Source: Kiritimatiellales bacterium
Lineage (GTDB): Bacteria; Verrucomicrobiota; Kiritimatiellia; Kiritimatiellales; Pontiellaceae
Reading direction: 5' to 3'
Assembly (NCBI GenBank): GCA_030621805.1
Contig: JAUXGY010000071.1
Location: forward strand, 1 to 8,098
DNA length: 8,098 bases
Part shown: one piece after another, positions 1 to 6,930 of the stretch
How the letters are laid out: every line of letters begins with the position of its first letter
Numbering within the stretch: the stretch's first letter is position 1
Notes under the pieces: model-generated
Seen by the model: the letters and a program-made list of their open reading frames with translations, nothing else
Databases searched by the model: none
What the model was told of the DNA's origin: nothing
Translations under genes and position numbers: made by a program

Positions 1-112
1 GCTTTCCGCCAAATTCGAGATAGAGTTTATTCTGGAACTTTTCAGCACGTTTAACGATATATTCACTCTGTTCATCCAGATAGCGGTCATTGTCGAATCC
101 AACTTTCTTCAT
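1..112 (-). CDS. DUF1846 (UPF0371) family protein, N-terminal 37 codons only
   Basis: The minus strand from 112 encodes a protein beginning MKKVGFDNDRYLDEQSEY and continuing to ...KLYLEFGGK at the window edge. The openings KVGFDNDxYL and KLYLEFGGK are what I recall as the start of DUF1846/UPF0371 proteins, cytoplasmic proteins of about 500 residues with no firmly established reaction. Only the N-terminus is present; the rest lies left of the window. The start is supported by a G-rich Shine-Dalgarno (AGGGGG) about 10 bases upstream. An ATG nine bases further upstream is in another frame. The gene points the same way as gltBD but follows the gltD terminator and a 190-bp gap, so it probably has its own promoter. 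Family assignment rests on the short N-terminus alone. Confidence 0.75.
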   Translation of the reverse strand, partial: MKKVGFDNDRYLDEQSEYIVKRAEKFQNKLYLEFGGK

Positions 113-163
113 TCGGCGGCATCCCCCTGATTAGTACCCGTGCATGCGCCACGCGCGTTCGGG

Positions 164-180
164 AGGGGATTTTATCCCCT
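164..180. repeat. Perfect hairpin-forming inverted repeat upstream of the DUF1846 gene
   Basis: AGGGGAT and ATCCCCT are perfect 7-bp arms around a TTT loop. The hairpin lies between the gltD terminator and the DUF1846 start, so on the minus strand it would fall in the upstream region or 5' leader of that gene. It could be a leader stem-loop, a weak terminator or an operator; the sequence does not decide between them. No run of T follows it on either strand that would make it a convincing terminator. Confidence 0.4.
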
Positions 181-232
181 TGCAGGAAAACCGCAATTAA
201 AACCCGTAAAAGTTTGAAGATGGAAAGAGAAA

Positions 233-264
233 CCCCGGAGTTCCAAGGGTTGGAATCTCCGGGG
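233..264 (-). terminator. Probable rho-independent terminator of the gltBD operon
   Basis: An 8-bp GC-rich outer stem (CCCCGGAG 233-240 with CTCCGGGG 257-264) continues into a 6-bp inner stem (TTCCAA 241-246 with TTGGAA 250-255). The loop is GGG and there is a single bulged base at 256. Read on the minus strand, the stem is followed by a pyrimidine tract, TTTCTCTTTCC. It lies about 40 bp past the gltD stop codon, the right place to end the operon transcript. On the plus strand it is followed by TTGCAG, so termination should favour the minus direction. Confidence 0.7.
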
Positions 265-267
265 TTG

Positions 268-300
268 CAGCCTATGGCCCAAGGTCTAAAGCCTATGCCT
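268..300. repeat. TAAAGCC/GGCTTTA-family repeat after gltD
   Basis: This stretch, directly after the gltD stop, contains AGCCTATGGCC (269-279) and TCTAAAGCCTATGCC (285-299). AGCCTATGGCC recurs exactly at 2262-2272 behind gltB. The TAAAGCC-type core recurs around the four-helix-bundle gene at 1796-1830 and 2196-2228. It is a member of a short degenerate repeat family found at gene ends in this operon. The function is unknown. Confidence 0.6.
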
Positions 301-303
301 TTT

Positions 304-1773
304 TTATCTACGCGGAAGATCCTCTTCGCCTTTGGTGGGCAGGTCGGATTCGCCCATAAGGAAGAGGTCAACACAGCGGGCGCTTTCGCGACCCTCCGAA
401 ATGGCCCAGACGATGAGGGATTGTCCGCGGCGGCAGTCGCCAGCCGTAAAGACCTTCTCCACGTTGGTCTGGTAGTTCTTTCCGGTCTGGATATTGCCGC
501 GCTCGTCGAGCTCGACGCCCAGCCCTTGAATCACGTTGCCGCGTTCGGGGCCGACGAATCCGAGAGCGATCAGAACGAGATCGGCCTTCCACTCTTTTTC
601 GGTGCCGTCGACTTCGTCCATGGTGGCATTGCCGGTCTGGCGCTCGCGGTTAAATTCGACGTTTACGGTACGCACCTTTTTAAGGGTATTGCTTTCGTCG
701 CCCAAAAATTCCTTGGTCAGTAACGTATAGTTCCGCGGATCCTGATCGGCTTCGCGATGCGAGGAGCTGGTGCGCAGCTTCATGGGCCAATAGGGCCAGG
801 GCTGGTGAGCGGGTCGTTCGTTTGGCGGTTGCGGGAAGAGTTCGAAGTTCACCACTGATTTGCACCCTTGGCGGATGGAGGTGCCGACACAGTCGGAACC
901 GGTATCGCCCCCACCGATCACAATAACGCGCTTGCCCTCGGCAGAAATCTTGCCTTCGATTTCGTCGCCGGCGACTTCCTGGTTCTGCTGCGGCAGAAAA
1001 TCCATGGCGAAATGTACGCCTTCGAGATCCCGGCCCAGCACGGGAAGGTCGCGCCCGGTGGTGGAACCAATCGCCAAGACAATGGCATCGAACTCTTTGA
1101 GTTCGTCCACGGAAACGTCCGTTCCGATTGCGGCGCTGGTTTTGAAAATAATGCCTTCGGCCTCCAGCACTTCGAGACGGCGGTCGATGATGTTTTTCTC
1201 CAGTTTAAAGTCTGGGATTCCGTAGCGAAGCAGTCCGCCTAAACGGTCGGAGCGCTCGAAGACGGTTACGGTATGGCCGGCGCGGTTAAGCTGATCGGCG
1301 GCAGCGAGTCCGGCCGGTCCGGAGCCGATGACGGCCACGGTTTTTCCAGTGCGACTTTCCGGGGGTTCAGGAACCACCCAGCCCGCATCGAAGGCGTGCT
1401 CGACAATCATCTTCTCAATATTCTCAATGCTTACCGCCGGCTCGTTAATGCCCAGCACGCAGGAGGCTTCGCATGGCGCGGGGCAGATCCGTCCGGTAAA
1501 CTCCGGAAAGTTGTTGGTGGCGGAAAGGATTTCATAGGCCTTTTTCCAGAGCCCTTTGTAAGCAAGGTGGTTGAACTCGGGAATAATATTACCGAGCGGG
1601 CAGCCGATATGGCAAAATGGAACTCCGCAGTTCATGCAACGGGCGGCCTGCTCTTTCAGTTTTTTATCAGAAAACGGTTCGTAGACTTCCCGATAATCCT
1701 CGATCCGTTCATCGACGGGACGTTCGACCGGCACCTGACGCTTGTATTCTTTAAATCCTGTTGATTTTCCCAT
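304..1773 (-). CDS. gltD: Glutamate synthase small (beta) subunit, NADPH-dependent
   Basis: This 489-residue protein matches the usual length of GltD. It is the flavoprotein that oxidises NADPH and passes electrons through iron-sulfur clusters to the GltB subunit. Near the N-terminus are two cysteine groups: C46-x2-C49-x4-C54-x3-C58, then C97, C101 and C105 in the RICPAPCEASC segment. These are the low-potential [4Fe-4S] ligands of the family. An FAD-binding GSGPAG motif lies at 150-155 (VAVIGSGPAGLAAA) and the NADPH-binding GGGDTG at 287-292. The C-terminal FAD signature TAGDCRRGQSLIVWAISEGR is near 442-462. The ATG at 1773 has a good Shine-Dalgarno (CAGGAG, 1781-1786) seven bases away. It is the last gene of the operon, and no key residue appears to be missing. 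Its own strong ribosome site may keep it translated despite the inserted gene upstream. Confidence 0.97.
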   Translation of the reverse strand: MGKSTGFKEYKRQVPVERPVDERIEDYREVYEPFSDKKLKEQAARCMNCGVPFCHIGCPLGNIIPEFNHLAYKGLWKKAYEILSATNNFPEFTGRICPAPCEASCVLGINEPAVSIENIEKMIVEHAFDAGWVVPEPPESRTGKTVAVIGSGPAGLAAADQLNRAGHTVTVFERSDRLGGLLRYGIPDFKLEKNIIDRRLEVLEAEGIIFKTSAAIGTDVSVDELKEFDAIVLAIGSTTGRDLPVLGRDLEGVHFAMDFLPQQNQEVAGDEIEGKISAEGKRVIVIGGGDTGSDCVGTSIRQGCKSVVNFELFPQPPNERPAHQPWPYWPMKLRTSSSHREADQDPRNYTLLTKEFLGDESNTLKKVRTVNVEFNRERQTGNATMDEVDGTEKEWKADLVLIALGFVGPERGNVIQGLGVELDERGNIQTGKNYQTNVEKVFTAGDCRRGQSLIVWAISEGRESARCVDLFLMGESDLPTKGEEDLPRR

Positions 1774-1795
1774 AGTGCGTCTCCTGCGGAGACGG

Positions 1796-1852
1796 AAGGC
1801 TATAGACTTTAGGCCTTAGGCCTTAGGTCTACTCTCCGCCGCCTCTTCTTCT
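1796..1852. repeat. Direct repeat flanking the four-helix-bundle gene, 3' copy
   Basis: The core at 1796-1830 aligns without gaps to 2196-2230 (29 of 35 bases identical by eye), an offset of exactly 400 bp. Both copies share AAGGCTxTAGACTTTAGGC. After a 4-base gap the similarity resumes at TCCGCCG and a pyrimidine-rich tract. The outer part of this copy therefore includes the stop codon (1829-1831) and the last codons of the four-helix-bundle gene. Two tandem AGGCCTT units sit inside it. It also occupies the gap just upstream of the gltD ribosome binding site. Confidence 0.7.
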
Positions 1853-2188
1853 TAATGCGTTAATCAATGCGTTCAATACGCGAGCAACCTCTGTCGCTTT
1901 TTCTTCCACTTCGTCTGTCGCCAAATAACCTAGGCGCTTGGCCAGCGACGCTTGATATTCAACCTCTTTTACCGACCCGTAGGCCATATCAAGGAAATGT
2001 AAATAGTCCTTCTCTGTCTTCCGTGCACAACCTTCAACAATATTCGATGGAACCGAAACCGCTGCTCGCCTTATTTGCGAGGTCAGTCCATAAATTTCAT
2101 CCTTTGGAAACTTGCGGGTTTCGCGATACACCAGCAGTGCAAGTGCATCAGCCAACTCAAATGCTTTTAGTTTCCGATGATCTCTCAT
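1829..2188 (-). CDS. Four helix bundle protein (23S rRNA-intervening-sequence protein family)
   Basis: This 119-residue protein has the typical length of the S23/IVP four-helix-bundle family (PF05635, TIGR02436 type). It begins MRDHRKLKAFELADALALLVY. The family hallmark FPKDEIYGLTSQIRRAAVSV runs from residue 27 and continues into PSNIVEG (47-53), and GSVKEVEYQ is at 71-79. It has no signal peptide or membrane segment, and the C-terminal helix ends in a basic RRR. The family's function is unsettled: members are encoded in intervening sequences of 23S rRNA, and the related Avd protein helps retroelement reverse transcriptases. The start at 2188 is chosen because MRDHRKL matches family N-termini. 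The frame stays open to an ATG at 2260, but those 24 residues are translated repeat. No clear Shine-Dalgarno precedes 2188; the upstream bases are CCTTTAAAAAC. Its place in a gltBD operon does not imply a role in glutamate synthesis. Confidence 0.9.
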   Translation of the reverse strand: MRDHRKLKAFELADALALLVYRETRKFPKDEIYGLTSQIRRAAVSVPSNIVEGCARKTEKDYLHFLDMAYGSVKEVEYQASLAKRLGYLATDEVEEKATEVARVLNALINALRRRGGGE

Positions 2189-2195
2189 GTTTTTA

Positions 2196-2250
2196 AAGGC
2201 TCTAGACTTTAGGCTTTTTGCCTTGGGTCGTCCGCCGTTTCCTCTCTTTC
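2196..2250. repeat. Direct repeat flanking the four-helix-bundle gene, 5' copy
   Basis: This is the partner of the repeat at 1796-1852, in the same orientation and exactly 400 bp away. It ends eight bases before the start codon of the four-helix-bundle gene. It holds CTAGACTTTAGGC, then a stretch (CCGCCGTTTCCTCTCTTTC) that resembles the 3' end of that gene's own coding sequence (CCGCCGCCTCTTCTTC). One explanation is that it is the leftover end of an earlier copy of the cassette. Confidence 0.65.
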
Positions 2251-2281
2251 CTAAAGCCAAAAGCCTATGGCCTAAAGCCTT
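2251..2281. repeat. Inverted copy of the repeat, directly after gltB
   Basis: The reverse complement of this stretch starts AAGGCTTTAGGCCATAGGC and lines up with most of 2196-2226 (AAGGCTCTAGACTTTAGGC...). The two form an imperfect inverted repeat spanning 2196-2281, with a spacer of roughly 25 bp. It begins two bases past the gltB stop codon. In RNA it could fold into a long imperfect stem-loop between gltB and the downstream genes. It has no terminator-like U-tract, so it is more likely to stabilise or partly attenuate the message than to end it. Confidence 0.55.
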
Positions 2282-2283
2282 CT

Positions 2284-5200
2284 TTACTCTCCTGTCTTTT
2301 CTTCATCCGCAAGAAGCGCGAGCGCCCGCTTGTAATCGACAGGGATGACTTTGACGATTTTATTCAAGGCGTCGTTCCAATCAGCGAGCAGGCGCTTGGC
2401 GACGGAACTGTCGGTATACTCCGCATGCTTTTCGAGCATTTCGCGCAGATATTCGATGTCGCTCTCTTCGAGCGGATCAAAATCGACCATCTCGGCATTG
2501 CAACGGTTTTCGATGAAGTCTCCGGCCTCGTCGAGGACATAGGCAATGCCCCCACTCATTCCCGCCGCAAAGTTGCGACCGGTATGGCCTAGAACGATCG
2601 AGCGCCCGCCGGTCATATATTCACAGCCATGGTCGCCGATTCCTTCCACTACGGTCTCGGCACCGGAGTTGCGAACACAAAAACGCTCGCCAGCCAATCC
2701 GCGGATGAAGGCCTGACCGGTCACGGCTCCATAGAACGCCACATTGCCGATTAGAATATTTTCTTCAGGAATAAAGGTGGACTCTTCTGGCGGACGAATG
2801 ATCAGCTTGGCACCGGAGAGCCCCTTGCCAAAGTAGTCGTTGGCATCGCCTTTGATATTAAAGGTGATTCCGTAGGTACTGAATGCACCAAAGCTCTGCC
2901 CAGCGGAGCCTTTCCCGTTGATGGTGATGAGATCTTCCGGCAGGCCGTCCTGTCCGCAACGCTTGGATATCTCGTGACTGAGCATCGCGCCGACGGTTCG
3001 GTTAATGTTTTTCAGCTCCGTGTCGATCACGACTTTCTCGGCGTGCCGGAGAGCCGGTTGCGCCTGTTCGATCAGCTGGTGGTCGAGGGCGTGCGCCAGT
3101 CCGTGATCCTGAGCCTCCGTTTGGTATCGACCTACCTCGGGGTTCATTTCGGGCTTGTAGAAGATTTTTGAAAAGTTGAGGCCTTGGGCCTTCCAGTGCT
3201 CGACGGCATCCTCCACGTCGAGTCGTTGAACCTCGCCGACCATTTCGTTGATCGTCCGATAGCCGAGGTCGGCCATGATCTGGCGTAACTCTTCGGCCAC
3301 GAAATGCAGGTAGTGCACGACAAACGCCGGCTTTCCTTTAAATTTCTTGCGCAACTCCGGATCCTGCGTGGCAACGCCAACCGGACAGGTATTCTGATGG
3401 CACACCCGCATCATGACGCAGCCCATGGCAAGCAGCGGGCCCGTAGCAAAACCGTATTCCTCGGCGCCGAGCAGCACGGCAATAGCCACGTCACGACCCG
3501 TTAGCAACTTTCCATCGCATTCGACGCGAATACGATCGCGCAAGTTATTGAGCACGAGGGTCTGTTGCGTCTCGGCCAAACCAAGCTCCCACGGGAGTCC
3601 GGCGTGTTTGATCGATGATTGCGGTGAGGCGCCCGTTCCTCCGTCGTAGCCGGAGATGAGTACCACGTCGGCCTTGCCCTTCGATACCCCGGCGGCCACC
3701 GTTCCCACGCCAACCTCTGAAACCAGTTTGACGTTGATGCGCGCAGAGGGGTTTGCATTTTTCAGGTCGTGAATAAGTTGGGCCATATCCTCGATCGAAT
3801 AAATATCGTGATGCGGCGGCGGAGAGATCAGCGTCACGTAGGGCGTAGAATTCCGGGTCTTGGCAATCCAAGGCTTCACCTTATGGCCGGGGAGCTGGCC
3901 GCCTTCGCCGGGCTTTGCGCCTTGCGCCATCTTGATCTGAATTTCATCGGCGTTGGTGAGATAATTGCTCGTTACCCCGAACCGACCGGAGGCCACCTGC
4001 TTGATCGCTGAACGGCGCAGGTCGCCGCTGGAATCGAGCGTAAAGCGTTCAACATCCTCGCCGCCCTCGCCGCTGTTGGATTTCCCGCCGATACGGTTCA
4101 TCGCAACCGCGAGCGTTTCGTGGGCCTCTTGGCTGATGGAACCGTAGGACATGGCTCCGGTCTTGAAGCGCTTGACGATCTCCGTCCAAGGTTCCACCTC
4201 GCGTAGTGGAACCGGATCATGATCCGTCTTAAACCTGAACATGCCGCGTAGGGTCTTGATGCTCCGGCCGTTGCTATTGATCATTTCCGAGAACTGCTTA
4301 TAAAGCGCAATATTATCGGTACGCACCGACTCTTGAAGCAGGGCGACGGCTTCGGGGCTGAGCATGTGGTCTTCGCCGTTGCGGCGCCATTTGTATGCCC
4401 CGCCAATTTCGAGTGGTAGGTTTTTCGGAATTTTGCGGGAGGGGAAGGCCTTCTTGTGGCGCGCTTCCACTTCATGGGCAATCCCGTCCACCCCCATCCC
4501 TTCAATCCGCGAAGCGGTTCCCGTGAAGTAGCGATCCGTCACCTCGGAATGAATGCCGATCGCCTCGAAAATCTGCGCGCCGCGATAGGAGTGTAATGTG
4601 GAAATCCCCATTTTCGACATGATCTTGAGTAAGCCTTTGTTGATCGCTTTGATGAAGTTTGCACCTGCGATCTTCATGCTGATGTCCTTTATCATTTCCT
4701 GGTCAATCATATCCTTGAGCGTCTCGTAGACCATATAGGGATTGACGGCGCCCGCGCCGTAGCCAAACAGCAGGCAGAAGTGGTGAGTTTCGCGAGGCTC
4801 ACCGGACTCAATGATCAGGCTGCAACGGGTGCGCTGCAACTTTTTGATGAGATGGTGGTGGACCGCCGCCGTAGCCAGCAAAGCTGGGATCGGGGCGTTT
4901 TCACGATCAGCGGTTCGGTCGGAAAGGGTGACAACGGTATGCCCATCCTCCACCGCTTTCGATGTGGTGATACAAAGTTCATCAAGCGCTTTTTCAAGAC
5001 CGGCACCCCCATCGGCCACTGGATAGGTAATCGGAAGAACAATGCTCCTGAGCCCGGGTTGATCCAACTCTTTGATCGTGCTCATCTCCTCATTGGTGAG
5101 AATGGGCCGCTTTAACCGAAGTTGCTGACAGTGCAGCGGGGTCTCCTTGAAGAGATCCTGCTCCGAACCAATATTGAGCTGCACCGAAGTAACCAGTTCT

Positions 5201-6846
5201 TCGCGAATGGCGTCGAGAGGAGGATTGGTGACCTGAGCGAAGAGCTGCTTAAAGTAGGTATAGAGGAGTTGCGGCTTTTCAGACAGCGCCGCGATCGGCG
5301 TATCGATGCCCATCGAACCCGTCACCTCCATACCGGTGGTCGCCATCGGTGCGAGGATATGGTTTTGGTCTTCGATCGAATAACCAAACATGCGCTGGCG
5401 TTCGTTTACGGTTTCAGGATCAACGGGATCAGCCGCCTTTTCAGGAAGGTCATCGAGATCGATCAAGTTTTCCGCCAGCCATTCACCATAGGGCTGTTGC
5501 GTGGCAATCTCATGCTTGATCTCCTCGTCGGAGATAATGCGGCCCGCTTCCATATCCACAAGGAACATGCGCCCCGGCTCTAGGCGCCCCTTCTTCTCAA
5601 CGTTGGCGGGGTCAATATCCACGATGCCGGTTTCCGAGCCCATGATCACATAACCATCCTTGGTCACGATATAACGCGAGGGTCGCAGGCCGTTACGGTC
5701 GAGGATCGCGCCAATGCAGCTCCCGTCAGTGAACGGGATCGAAGCCGGGCCATCCCAAGGCTCAATCAAGGTGGAGTGGTATTCATAGAAGGCTTTCTTT
5801 TCCGCCGACATGGTTTTGTGCTTCTGCCAGGCCTCGGGGATGAGCATCATCATCACGTGCGGCAGCGAGCGGCCCGTGTGGTAGAGCAGTTCAACGGTCT
5901 GGTCAAGACAAGCGGAGTCGGAAAGACCCGGCTGGATGATCGGGAAAAGCTTTTCAATATGGTCGCCGAAAAGCTCTGATTTAAACAACCCCTGACGGGC
6001 ATTCATCCAGTTGCAATTCCCCTTTACCGTGTTGATCTCTCCGTTGTGGCACATCACATGGAACGGCTGGGCCAGCTTCCACGCCGGGAACGTGTTGGTG
6101 CTGTAGCGTTGGTGAACGAGCGCCAGCGCGGAATCAAATTCCGGATCGAGCAGGTCAGGATAGTATTCCTCCATCTGCTCCGGCAACAGCAACCCCTTAT
6201 AGATAATGATGCGGCAGGTCAGCGTTGGAATGTAGAAATCATCCTTGTCCGCCAGATCAGATTTAAAAATCTTGTTTTCAGCCACCTTGCGGATGATGTA
6301 GAGCATGCGGTCGAATTCGCGCTCCTCCTTCACCGTATCGCCACGACCAATAAAGATCTGCCAGATCTCCGGCTCAGAAGCTTTGGCCGTCTTGCCAATA
6401 TTCGTATTGTTGGTCGGCATTTTTCGCCAGCCCAGTAACGTCTGGCCTTCGGACGTAATGGTTTCCTCAAGAATCTGTTTACACGCATCGCATTGCTGCT
6501 CGTCCTGCGGCAGGAAGACGAGGCCCGTGCCGTATTCCTTTGCGCCGGGCAGGTCGATGCCGAGCTTCATGCACTCGCGCTTGTAGAAATTATGGGGAAT
6601 CTGGAGCAGGATACCTGCTCCGTCGCCCGTCAGCGGGTCCGAGCCCACCGCACCACGATGCGTCAAGCGCACTAGAATTTCCAGCGCATGGTGGATAATA
6701 TCGTGCGACTTCTTTCCGTGCAGATTGCAGATGAATCCGACTCCGCAAGCATCATGCTCATTTTGCGGATCGTACAGGCCTTGCGCTTTAGGAAAGCCAC
6801 TCGGGCAAAATTCGTTCTCTACTTCAATCGATTTATTTTTCGTCAT
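2284..6846 (-). CDS. gltB: Glutamate synthase large (alpha) subunit
   Basis: This 1520-residue protein is full length for bacterial GltB, which makes glutamate from glutamine and 2-oxoglutarate. The N-terminal glutaminase starts at Cys34 in EHDACGVGFI, after a 33-residue propeptide expected to be cleaved so that Cys34 becomes the N-terminal nucleophile. Supporting motifs are HQRYSTNTFPAW and HNGEINTVKGN (around 245-275). A central linker domain is followed by the FMN-binding synthase domain (about 800-1210), with GAMSYGSISQEAH near 897 and GYDGGTGASPQSS. The [3Fe-4S] ligands are C1143, C1149 and C1154 (C-x5-C-x4-C), the expected spacing. The C-terminal GXGXG beta-helix (about 1260-1500) includes GQSFGAF and GHTGRNFAAGMSGG. 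The ATG at 6846 has GAGG five bases upstream. It is the first gene of the operon. Nothing looks broken. Confidence 0.98.
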   Translation of the reverse strand: MTKNKSIEVENEFCPSGFPKAQGLYDPQNEHDACGVGFICNLHGKKSHDIIHHALEILVRLTHRGAVGSDPLTGDGAGILLQIPHNFYKRECMKLGIDLPGAKEYGTGLVFLPQDEQQCDACKQILEETITSEGQTLLGWRKMPTNNTNIGKTAKASEPEIWQIFIGRGDTVKEEREFDRMLYIIRKVAENKIFKSDLADKDDFYIPTLTCRIIIYKGLLLPEQMEEYYPDLLDPEFDSALALVHQRYSTNTFPAWKLAQPFHVMCHNGEINTVKGNCNWMNARQGLFKSELFGDHIEKLFPIIQPGLSDSACLDQTVELLYHTGRSLPHVMMMLIPEAWQKHKTMSAEKKAFYEYHSTLIEPWDGPASIPFTDGSCIGAILDRNGLRPSRYIVTKDGYVIMGSETGIVDIDPANVEKKGRLEPGRMFLVDMEAGRIISDEEIKHEIATQQPYGEWLAENLIDLDDLPEKAADPVDPETVNERQRMFGYSIEDQNHILAPMATTGMEVTGSMGIDTPIAALSEKPQLLYTYFKQLFAQVTNPPLDAIREELVTSVQLNIGSEQDLFKETPLHCQQLRLKRPILTNEEMSTIKELDQPGLRSIVLPITYPVADGGAGLEKALDELCITTSKAVEDGHTVVTLSDRTADRENAPIPALLATAAVHHHLIKKLQRTRCSLIIESGEPRETHHFCLLFGYGAGAVNPYMVYETLKDMIDQEMIKDISMKIAGANFIKAINKGLLKIMSKMGISTLHSYRGAQIFEAIGIHSEVTDRYFTGTASRIEGMGVDGIAHEVEARHKKAFPSRKIPKNLPLEIGGAYKWRRNGEDHMLSPEAVALLQESVRTDNIALYKQFSEMINSNGRSIKTLRGMFRFKTDHDPVPLREVEPWTEIVKRFKTGAMSYGSISQEAHETLAVAMNRIGGKSNSGEGGEDVERFTLDSSGDLRRSAIKQVASGRFGVTSNYLTNADEIQIKMAQGAKPGEGGQLPGHKVKPWIAKTRNSTPYVTLISPPPHHDIYSIEDMAQLIHDLKNANPSARINVKLVSEVGVGTVAAGVSKGKADVVLISGYDGGTGASPQSSIKHAGLPWELGLAETQQTLVLNNLRDRIRVECDGKLLTGRDVAIAVLLGAEEYGFATGPLLAMGCVMMRVCHQNTCPVGVATQDPELRKKFKGKPAFVVHYLHFVAEELRQIMADLGYRTINEMVGEVQRLDVEDAVEHWKAQGLNFSKIFYKPEMNPEVGRYQTEAQDHGLAHALDHQLIEQAQPALRHAEKVVIDTELKNINRTVGAMLSHEISKRCGQDGLPEDLITINGKGSAGQSFGAFSTYGITFNIKGDANDYFGKGLSGAKLIIRPPEESTFIPEENILIGNVAFYGAVTGQAFIRGLAGERFCVRNSGAETVVEGIGDHGCEYMTGGRSIVLGHTGRNFAAGMSGGIAYVLDEAGDFIENRCNAEMVDFDPLEESDIEYLREMLEKHAEYTDSSVAKRLLADWNDALNKIVKVIPVDYKRALALLADEEKTGE

Positions 6847-6909
6847 AAAAACCTCAGTCTCTCAAAAAAATTAGCCAGGAAAACTTGTCTTAAACCCAGA
6901 TAAAAGCAA

Positions 6910-6918
6910 TTTATAACA
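6910..6918 (-). promoter_or_regulatory. Candidate extended -10 promoter for gltB
   Basis: On the minus strand TGTTATAAA reads as an extended -10 (TG, one base, then TATAAA). It would start RNA near 6903 and give a leader of about 57 bases before the gltB ATG. No good -35 is seen at 17 bp (TCGCCG), and no sigma-54 type GG/GC pair was found. The whole stretch 6900-6930 is AT-rich, so a chance match is quite possible. Confidence 0.3.
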
Positions 6919-6930
6919 AAATTTAATAAG

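Larger units (their letters stand above)
1796..2281 (-). mobile_element. Putative repeat-bounded cassette carrying a four-helix-bundle gene, inserted between gltB and gltD
   Basis: The normally adjacent gltB and gltD are separated by 510 bp. That space is filled by one 119-codon gene bounded by direct repeats 400 bp apart, with a third, inverted copy next to the gltB stop. There is no transposase, integrase or reverse transcriptase in it, so any movement would need help in trans or recombination between repeats. Genes of this family are known from insertions inside 23S rRNA and as scattered single copies in some genomes. The mobile reading is inference from layout. Plain repeat sequences beside a normal small gene remain possible. 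Confidence 0.35.

Noticed and set aside
87..374. 95-codon minus-strand frame across the gltD terminator and the DUF1846 start
   Set aside because: It spans the terminator hairpin and repeat, overlaps two better genes, and its sequence is a translation of intergenic DNA.
214..723. 169-codon plus-strand open frame opposite gltD, and similar ones at 868-1242 and 1273-1764
   Set aside because: They lie antisense inside a clearly conserved gltD, have no ribosome sites and no recognisable motifs. They are shadows of the GC-rich coding strand.
2189..2260. Upstream ATG giving the four-helix-bundle protein 24 extra residues
   Set aside because: The extension is a translation of the flanking repeat (low complexity, K/R/G-rich), and family members start at the MRDHRKL-like position.
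1796..2281. Diversity-generating retroelement, because Avd proteins share the four-helix-bundle fold
   Set aside because: No reverse transcriptase, template repeat or variable repeat is present in the window.
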